Below, in pieces: positions 51,162-64,000 of a stretch of DNA of 64,000 bases. Below the pieces are notes generated by a model. That model was not told the origin of the DNA. It worked only from the letters and a program-made list of their open reading frames with translations, and searched no databases. This DNA comes from Toxotes chatareus (lineage: Eukaryota > Chordata > Actinopteri > Toxotidae): assembly GCA_016801885.1 (NCBI GenBank), contig CM028886.1, forward strand, positions 14,880,366-14,944,365, written 5' to 3'. The first letter of the stretch is position 1; each line of letters opens with the position of its first letter. The position numbers were made by a program, and so were the translations under genes.

Positions 51162-52299
51162 TAATACTGTAACATGGACCATATTGGTATAAAGAAAATA
51201 TTATATCAGGTGAAGAAATTGTGAAAAAAATAAATAAATAAGAAGTGACATGACATGAGGCGCAGTCACTGCAGTCTTTGCAGCTCTAATGCCAGTTTGC
51301 CAGGAAGTGAGGTAAGGATAGAACTTGAAATGTGTTGCTTTATGTAGATGAAGACCACAGTGGTTGCACAGCTGTCTGCTCTAAAGCCAGGTGCTGTTGA
51401 TATATAAAATATATATATATATATATTGCATATATATAGATCTGTGTAAGTGGAGGTTCAATACACTGATATATACAACTCCCCATGCAATTCAGAGGAA
51501 TGTGGATGTTAAAAAAGCAACAGTAGCAGCAGTGCTGCAGTCTCCTTCACTAGTTCTGGGTCCGTAGTGTAACTTACAGCACAGAAATACAGTGAAGTGT
51601 CAGGCCATGGTGGTGAAGGAGGATGAGTGGAGAGAGGCCAATATGCAATTATTTCTTATTGAATCAGCACAAAGTGGCAGCCTTACAGTGCTCCGCTCTG
51701 GCCTGGATCAAGACCACTTGTGGTGCTGGCTGAAGAAAGGCGCTAGCTCAGCAGGCACCCAAGGAGAGCACCGCTCCATTTCCTTGCAAATTTCCAAGAT
51801 TGTTTGACATCCTCAAGCATTTGATCGTTGAAAGAAATCGAGGGTTTAGGGATTACTGCCATTTATGGTTTCAACAAGAATTGGGATAAAAGCTGGCTAG
51901 TCAGACTCACTTTGATATTTTTATACCATTGTAACTTGGCAGAAATGTTAGAAGGTGGCTTGTTAAGAATAATTACTCTGTTTTAAAGCTGGAAGTGAAT
52001 GTTCCATTATCTGTATAGCTGTAGAACCTGTTTTCATACTAGTCAACAGTTTAGCCATGCCAGGTCATTACAAAAAGCTTTGGTATTCAGTATCACAGCT
52101 GTAGAAAGTTTGTTCAGGTACGATAAAATGAAAGAAAACTGTCTAACGCTGATTACTGAAGATCTCACTCAGTTAGTCAAGCAGGTTTGTGTGTGTGTGT
52201 CTATATCTCTCCCTGGCACAAGCAACACTCCAGATGGAAAAGGGCCGTTTTCTGCCAATTAACACAGAACCACTCAACACCTTATACACTATATCCCTA

Positions 52300-52303
<4 letters not shown>

Positions 52304-52330
<27 letters not shown>
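52304..52330. repeat. (CA)n microsatellite
   Basis: About 27 bp of CA repeat. Confidence 0.95.
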
Positions 52331-52334
<4 letters not shown>

Positions 52335-52809
52335 CTAGCATACCCTCTCCACTTCTCCATCTCTCACACACTGAGTCAGCCTTGCAGGTGGCAACGTGTT
52401 GATTTAAATGCATGAAATGCCATCGGCAGTGAGAGGGTCGTGTGGAGTTCCTGCTAAGACCTTCAGACACACCTCCCCCAGATAACAAGGTCTGATAACC
52501 ACGGCAACACTGGAGCAAAGGATCAGGAGATGATCAGCAGGTTTTTCTCTTGTAAGAGTGACAGTTTTGTCTGAACCTTTGATGTGAAATTTCTAGGTGT
52601 TCTAGGTGTATGGATGGTGTGATGCCTGTAACACCGGAGAGAAAGCGAACAAGCGTGTTAGTTTGCCGTCTTTTCAGCTTCACGCATGACTGTTGTCTCT
52701 GCAGATTACACCAAGTGTTGAGTGGCATGTGTGAGCATGTTTAAGTTTTGTTTTCTTTGAGAGAGCATGTTATATGGATGGCATTATCAGTTCTCCTGCA
52801 AGAAGCATA

Positions 52810-52860
52810 AACACACACACACGCGCACACGCACGCACGCACACACACACACACACACAC
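52810..52860. repeat. (CA)n microsatellite with CG interruptions
   Basis: CA repeat of about 51 bp, interrupted by CGCG and CACG units. The alternating purine-pyrimidine pattern includes CpGs. Confidence 0.95.
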
Positions 52861-54198
52861 GTACAAACACATAGTGACACACACCCAGGCTGTAAAATCC
52901 TGGTGGCTGGTGGACACAACCTTTTCATGTCCCTGCTGCTGGTCATTAATCCTGTTCTCTGGAGCGCCAGAGAAGAATAGACCCACTGTAGTGCTGCGAG
53001 ACCAGAGTGAACCAGGAACAAGACCTTGGATACACACTCGTACAAACACGCACACACACAATGCAAAATGGAGGCCAGGAGTGCCAGTCTGGCAACTTCA
53101 CAAATGCCCCACTAGCCTAATAACTTTATTGCATGCAGTCAGTCTCATTGTAGTGTATTGTGAATTGATCTATTTTATTAAGAAATGTTTTTAGTTATTT
53201 AGTCTCACAGCCGTCAGTGGTTCTGCTTTTGTATTTGTATCATTTGGGTCAGCGTGTGTTTTTCAACCTCTCACCCAGGCCAGTGTGTTGGCTGCCCCTT
53301 CAAATGGAGATAGTGTTTCCTTGTGTTTGCCAGGGAGCAAGAGTTAGTACTGTATGTGTGTTAGTGTGGCTGCCTGGCCCGCTCCCATGTGTGCCAACTC
53401 GGGTTATGTAACGAGATATATATATGTGTGGACGATGATGTACATGTAGAGCCAGGCAGGTTCTGCAGGGAGAAGATGCATAACAGAGGGTATATGCATT
53501 CAAACACTCCCTTCATAAGAGTTAATCATTACCCACTTCATCACAGTTGGTGGCCAAGTGGAATGTCGCAGGGGTTTTGCTGTTTGTAATGGCAATCCTC
53601 CCTCAAAATAGGCCACAAGTTCATTATTACATCACAACACACTCCGACTTTTCATCCAGGCCATGATATGAAACTTTGACTACATTTACATTTTCTGTTA
53701 TTCTCCTCTGTTATATATATTATGACCCATGTGTTTTCTCCTTGTGTCAACATCGAGGGCATTTTTGTGCATGTGTTCACTTTCCACAGTGGCCAGCTGT
53801 TGTGTAATAGTGATTGTTGTAGTGTGAGTGTAAGCTTCTGTGCTGCTTACCACAGGTATGTCTGGAAAGGGTTTGGCCCAAGTCTCATTGCTGAGATTTG
53901 TGTAACACTTGAGAGAAGTTGATGACTGCTTTAAAAAATGATAAAACTTATAGTACAGGAGCTTATCAATGGCTGGATATTCTGATTTGAACAATCAAAG
54001 TGAACCTCACCCTCTGCAGGTTGGGCAATGGATGCATGCCTAGTGTGTGTATTGATCTGTGATGCAGCCGAGGTATTATATTTCACAACTAGATATCTCC
54101 ATCTCTTCCAGATTTCTTGCTTTCTCTCTGTGGATACCAAGATACCCCTCTGACCACACCCCACACCCCTCAGCACACACACCCTCTCACACACTCTC

Positions 54199-54234
54199 AC
54201 ACACACACACACATCTACAAATATCACAGTCTGC

Positions 54235-54271
<37 letters not shown>
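54199..54271. repeat. (CA)n ... (GT)n(GA)n compound microsatellite
   Basis: A CA run (54199-54213) is followed after about 20 bp by a GT run (54233-54257), then a GA run to 54271. The CA and GT arms are mutually complementary and could pair as a hairpin. Confidence 0.85.
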
Positions 54272-54354
54272 GATTAAGGAGAAGAAGAGAGGACAATATA
54301 CTTTTCTAATTTATTAATTTAACTAATTTCTAATAAAATATGCTGGATGCTGGA

Positions 54355-54653
54355 TTTTCACTCCAACTCCTCTTACTTCCTTACTTCCTTACTCTTTTCT
54401 CCTTTTCCCTCCTCTTTTCTCCTGTCCACTCCTTTCCTTTTCTTTGTTCTCCTCTCCTCTTCTTTCCTTTTGTCACTTCTTCTGTCCTCTTGTTTGCTCT
54501 CCTCTTGTGTCCTCCCTTTCCTCCTTCTCTCCTTTCCTCTCATTTCCTCTCCTCTCATTTCCTTTCCTCTTGTCTTATTGCCTCACCTCCTTTCTCCTCT
54601 CCTCTTGTTTCCTCTCCTCCTGTGTCCTAGTCTCCTCTCCTTTCCCCCTTCTC
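54355..54653 (+). repeat. Polypyrimidine tract of about 300 bp
   Basis: Almost pure C and T on the plus strand, with irregular CCTCTTTTCTCC-type units and only scattered G or A. It was probably formed by slippage of a (CCTCT)n-like satellite. Open frames across it in several phases are compositional artefacts. Confidence 0.9.
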
Positions 54654-54691
54654 TGGAGTCCTTTGTCTCAGCATGTAAGGCGTCTCTGCAG

Positions 54692-54735
54692 CAACTGCGA
54701 GCAAGGATCGGAGGGGATTTCTGCTCTGCGGGAGG
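54692..54735 (+). other. Candidate small non-coding exon
   Basis: Bounded by an acceptor (GTCTCTGCAG, ending 54691; an alternative CTCAG ends at 54671) behind the long pyrimidine tract, and by a donor (GGGAGG|GTAAGA) at 54736. It has no start codon of its own. It could be a second 5' UTR exon of the transcript starting near 49.9 kb. Based on splice signals only. Confidence 0.3.
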
Positions 54736-54739
54736 GTAA

Positions 54740-57700
54740 GAGGGCTTTGGGGGAAAATCCTTCCAACCTTGCCGCGGATCTACCGAGCAAATCAAGGCAG
54801 CAGGCGATGCTCCAGCACAAGCTTCCCCAGCCATGTCACTGTCACTGAAGCAGAGCAGTTGAACTAACCCCTGGACCCCCTCCTTTAGCTGTACTCTTTA
54901 AAAACCTTGTGAAATCTTTGCAGCTGCCTTTGGTACAATCCAGAAGTGCTTTGCCTCTCTCATGGTTCTGTCAGTCTGAGGTGTACCGTGTTCATACTTG
55001 AGGAACACTCTCTTACCTGGAGTGCCTTCATGCTATGAAGTGTGTTGGGTTGCGGAGAGCTCCGGGGCATACCCTCTTTCTTTGAAAGCCATGCCTGCCG
55101 TTGGATAATCTGATGTGTAAGAAATGCATTGAAATGTTGCTGTGTATGTGGGCTGTGGGTAGCACACATGCATGTGCATTTGTTATTTACCACTGACTCC
55201 CTGTAGGCAAGCTGTGCCCTGACATTGTCAGGTAAGGTCATATAAAGAATGCCTTATTTTAGATGCTGTTAATTATGCAGGAGTGTGGTCGACTGCCATC
55301 ACTTGGGAAGGTCATTTGCTCCTCACCCTATTAAAGGGCACAAAACTAACAGATTTTGGTCTTTGTGTGTTACTTTTGGATAGAACTGTTCATTTTTGTT
55401 GTGGTTTTGCAATGCTACTGATGCTGTGCTGACATCCTGTTTGAGGTTAAAACTACCTTTAAAAGACTTCAGGTTTTGCAGTTGTCTTCTATTTGATGTC
55501 TGTTCACACTGCAAATGAAAGTTTATTTACGTAAGATGTGTTTGTGTGCACTGTGTAGGTATGTCTCTGCATGTTTATGTATATTCCATGAATGTTTATG
55601 TGCACAGTGTTTTTGCTGATGCCTCCATATTGCGGCTCCTAAGCGAGGGCGTCTGTTTCACCTAATTGAAGGTCAATATTTGCATGAGCATTCCAACAGA
55701 CAACTTTCCTAGCTTGGTCTAGACAGAACACAGGCTACCACTGTACTTCAATAAAATCAGTGTGCCTGTCATGTTCTAGTCCAGTACTACCAGACCTATC
55801 TCTATAGTACTTTTCATAGTCTTTCATAGCCTGCAATTATTCTGCAAGAGATGGATTTTGTTAAACCTATCAAAACTTTGCAAAACTCATAAATAAAACT
55901 TGAAGATTCTCTTTCTAAATACTGCTGGGGTATGGTTCTGAGAAACATTTTGCACATGGCTAATTAAATTCAGCAAACGTGGGAATTTCCCTATTGGATT
56001 GCAAAGTTTCGAATTTTATTACAGAGACAAGGGCTTTGAAAACAGCAACTGGAAGACAGAAAGGAGAGGAAGACCAAATCAATAGCCAGCCAGTGAGGCT
56101 TATTCCAGTTTATCCACATCTGTTGAGTCAGTTTAGTCATAGTCTGGGTAGTTTGTTTCTACTGTATGCTGCAGTAGGTGTTCAGAGCAGAGTGTACTGT
56201 CACAGCAGATACACAAATTAAGGAATCAATTTCAGGACCATACTAGTGACTTGGCACATTTAGTACGAATCACTTATACTTCACAGAAAAATGAACCATT
56301 CTGTAAACTGTGCCACTGTGTTTAGAAAAATTGAATGTTCTGTATTTTGCCAGCTGCTCTAAGCTTTATTGATTTCTGTCAGCTCTGTAAGACTTAAAAT
56401 TCTATTAGCAGAGTCTTTAAACAAGTCATGTAATTCACCAAAATGTATATATACAAAATGTATAAATATATACTGTCTACTATACTGTTTAAGAATTTGC
56501 TAATTGATTTTGGTCAGCTGAAGATGAACGGTCAGGTAACGGTGCTGCTCGGCATGAATCGCTCTGTTAGGGAAGTTGTGGATGGAAGGAGGAGAAAACA
56601 GTTTGATATTGTAGATGTTCTGTCACACGATAGTGTCGGCCTTTCTAGCCCCTCCGGCCTTGCCGCACATATCACATTGATCACACTGGGTGGCTTTTCA
56701 GTGCCATTCACTCAGACATCATGTATGCCATGTTTCCTCTTGGAACATGTGCACCCCGGCAAAGGATCCTCCCATCCCTCTCTGCCTCTCTCACTTTCTC
56801 CTCTTGCCAGAGCAAAACCCCAAAGCTGCTGACACAGACTCACCCAGTGTAATTGAGAAAATAAACAGATGATGAAAAAAAGCGCGTGCCGCTCGTCATT
56901 GGACTGCATGTTTATCCTCAGCTGCTGGATGTTGAAGTCAAGGTTTTCATCACCTTTTGGGGAGCGAGGATGGATGAGGTGGGATGGATTGCGGGTGAAG
57001 CTGAGGAAAGAGGCAGAATTAAGGTAAATAGTTGTGGCTAATGTGAAAATCCTGCACACCAGGTCCATCACAGCAATCTTTTTTCTGTGCTTTACCCACT
57101 TATCCTGTGCAGGGTCATGGGATCTGCACAGTAAAGTTAAAATTAATGGGATGTTATAAATGTTCCTATGAAATTCAATCTGCGGTCATTACCAAGACGA
57201 TAGCTTAGACTGAGAAAGGCATGGGCACATATGTTTTGGGGAAAAGGACAGAGAATGCTCTTCCTCAGCCAGAGGTGTTACAGTGTTTTCTATTATGTAA
57301 TCCTGCTGTCCTCAACAACCTCAAACAGTCAGCAGTCCCAGTGTTTGCACCCAGGTAGTCCCCCACCTCCTTCCTTTTTTCCCCAGCTTTGCACTGTCAG
57401 CACAGTGCCAGGGTGCAACCCCAGCTTAGTCACTGCAGACTTTGATTTTTCATCAACATTCTGCAACTCTAATATGCTTAATGGCACTGTGCTTGTCCTC
57501 TGAGGACCACCCCCCACACCACCACCACCCTTGCTCAGGTGTCAGCTGATTGACAGGTTGCTGTGGACAGTGACAAGGCTAGTGGAAGGGGAAGGAGAAC
57601 AAGGTATGGGGGGCACACGGTGCATTCCCGGCTCAAGGCTGGATGCCATATTTCATCCTGACACTCACTCCCATTGGGAAACCAGGAGCTGCACAGCTGG

Positions 57701-58865
57701 TAGCATGTGACCAGCTGAGGAGACAGAGGAATCGGCTCACTTGACTCTTCTTCTTCTTGTTCTCCAAGACTCTCTCGTTCTTTTTCTGCCTTGCTACCTA
57801 AAAAAAACTCCAAGCTTTAGTAGCATGTGGGCAGCAATCTGAAAGGCTGATTGGGATTCTTTGTGAGTACAGTAGCTGGAGCAGCGGGGCTTGGTTCCCA
57901 CTCACTGCCCCTGAGTAGGGTGTCCATTACCGTGGGAGTGCCTAAATTACACAGAGTAGGAGATCAGGAGAAACCCTAGTGAGAGTTTTGGAGAGACGAG
58001 GAGGAGGAGGGTGGAGGGTGTGGAGTGGAGAAATCAATTTGTCTCTGAGCGAAAGAGCATGAGACACACAAACTCATTCTTCCAGGGGTAAAGAGAAAAA
58101 AAAGAAAAGAAAAGATACTCTGCGTGTGATTACATGATTTCAAAATTGTCTTTATGGCAAGCAATGTAAGTAGATTGTAAATCTTGCATTAATGTCTTGA
58201 GCTGGTTTCAGTGGCAGATTTTTTTGTCAGAGTGAAAGAATAATGTTTCTTTGTCAGCCCGTGAGATGGATGGTCTCTCTGGTCTTGTGAGAGCGGGAGC
58301 TGTCCCTGTTGCTAGGCCAGCAACAGTCTGTCTTTCATTGGTCATAGTTGTGTTTTATTACTTGCATCATTGGTCATGTTGTTATCGGCATCACAGAAAC
58401 ACAAGTCATAGGCTGGTTGTTGTTTATTACTGACCAGGCTGAGGGCGTGCGAAGATGGAAAGATAGCATGCATTTCCTGGACTTTTTTGTTCAAACGTTA
58501 ATTTTTCTTCTTGCTCAAGTGCCGCAGCAAAACTCAGTAGCTGCCATTTTGCTTTGCCGAGAATATCAGTTTCATCCCATCAGTCTATGTAATGCACTGT
58601 TTATTGCTTTTCTGTGTAACTACAGCATTATCAGATTATCGTCAGTGCGGTTTTTCATGGTGAACAGTGTGTTATATTGTAATCTGCCTCTCATCTGCCA
58701 AGTCTTTACCAACTTTAGCTTGTGTGTCTTCAAACAAGCCTGTATAAAGATTTCTGAAAATGATATCCTTCTAAAGCCAGACCAGGCCTTTAGTCTCAGG
58801 GTGATATTTATCTGTGTGTTTGTTTTTTATCCTCTCTCTAATGACAGCCATTGTCAGCCATAGCA
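54740..58865. other. No gene recognised
   Basis: No recognisable exon, RNA gene or repeat family. The longest frame, 58348-58863 plus (171 codons), is rich in Phe, Cys, Ile and Leu as expected from AT-rich non-coding DNA, and has no family motif. Confidence 0.5.
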
Positions 58866-58869
58866 GTGT

Positions 58870-59357
58870 GATTCTGTTGGCCCATTGCTTTGGTCCAAAT
58901 ATGTCCGTTGGTTGAATTGCCGTGAAATTTTGCACAGATGTGTGGTCTCCAAATAAAGAATCTCACTGAATTTGGTGATCACCTGACTTTTTCTAGTGCC
59001 ATCATGAGGTTGATATTTTCGATTTTTCATCTTGACAGATGCATGGCTGTGAAATTGTTCACAGATATTCATAGTCCCTTGAGTCATCAGGTCAAAATTT
59101 AAGTTTGTTGACCAAATACTTGCCAAACTGATGACATCCTCATCAACCTGAGCTTCACTTTTTGTTAAGTGCTAATAAGCAAATATCACCACACTAACAG
59201 GCTAAGCTACAGTGGTGAGCATGGTAAATATTACCTGCTAACATAAGCATGTTAGCATTTTGACCTGTTGCATGGTGACATTAGCATTTATCTCATAGAA
59301 CTGCTCTGCCTACAGCCTCACGTAGCTGCTACCATGGCTGTGGCAGACTCTTAGTGT
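58870..59357 (+). repeat. Percomorph dispersed repeat (family B)
   Basis: Carries 'cattgctttggtccaaat', 'gaattgccgtgaaattt', 'gaatttggtgatcacctgac', 'catcatgaggttgatatttt', 'agtgctaataagcaaatat', then GCTAACA/GTTAGCAT units, and 'tacagcctcacgtagctgct' with 'accatggctgtggcagact'. I know this order as a very common repeat of percomorph fishes. It contains no protein-coding frame. Confidence 0.7.
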
Positions 59358-59359
59358 GA

Positions 59360-63963
<4,604 letters not shown>

Positions 63964-64000
63964 ACATATTTACTAAGAGACTATTTTAGCTGCACTTGAT

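Larger units (their letters stand above)
50170..54350. other. Probable first intron or intergenic DNA, microsatellite-rich
   Basis: No exon recognised. It contains the G-run cluster at 50422-50467, (TATC)n at 51133-51161, an AT run at 51400-51438, (CA)n at 52304-52330, a mixed CA/CG run at 52810-52860 and the CA/GT/GA cluster at 54199-54271. Confidence 0.5.

Noticed and set aside
54340..54848. Several overlapping Ser/Leu/Phe-rich frames of 96-134 codons
   Set aside because: They are translations of a polypyrimidine tract and would be open in any phase.
58348..58863. 171-codon plus-strand open frame, the longest unassigned frame of the window
   Set aside because: Hydrophobic and Cys/Phe-rich as expected from AT-rich random DNA, with no motif and no promoter or splice context.

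Overview
The window looks like nuclear DNA from a ray-finned fish, most likely a percomorph. The genes have spliced vertebrate structures with GT-AG introns. Dinucleotide microsatellites are abundant, and several dispersed repeats resemble families I know from percomorph genomes (recognised from memory, not searched). There are no bacterial operons, CRISPR arrays, tRNA or rRNA genes that I could find.

Layout. 1-18.3 kb is gene-poor: decayed dispersed repeats (about 6.0, 10.1, 11.6, 15.6 kb), a 5'-truncated LINE tail (9.2-9.9 kb), a MITE-like element (15.8-16.2 kb) and microsatellites. 18.4-21.8 kb carries paqr7 (membrane progestin receptor alpha, minus strand), with an intact one-exon 352-residue coding region and a non-coding first exon. 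25.5-28.0 kb carries stmn1 (stathmin, minus strand), whose four coding exons I could join into an intact 146-residue frame. PAQR7 and STMN1 are also neighbours on human 1p36.11, so this is conserved synteny. 31.3-32.0 kb carries a small two-exon THAP zinc-finger gene (minus strand).

32,022-44,939 is the most striking part: a direct tandem duplication of a unit of about 6.46 kb holding a whole ten-exon serinc2 gene (plus strand) and its CpG/CRE promoter. The two units differ almost only by one- or two-base changes in homopolymer runs. Each copy is frameshifted, but in different exons: copy 1 in exons 1, 2 and 9, copy 2 in exon 6. This points to a very recent duplication, or an assembly duplication with uncorrected homopolymer errors, rather than two old pseudogenes. 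The left breakpoint lies 7 bp from the THAP start codon, so the first unit stands head to head with the THAP gene and the second does not.

45.5-64 kb has no recognisable coding region. A CpG-rich, CCAAT-containing segment at 49.8-50.17 kb ends in a good splice donor. A second possible non-coding exon lies near 54.7 kb behind a 300-bp polypyrimidine tract. These could be the 5' UTR exons of a plus-strand gene whose coding part lies beyond the window. The rest is microsatellites, one percomorph dispersed repeat (58.9-59.4 kb) and a (CA)n tract of about 127 bp at the right edge.

No novel multi-gene system is evident. The observations most worth checking are the serinc2 tandem duplication with complementary frameshifts and the unassigned CpG promoter with its candidate 5' exons.
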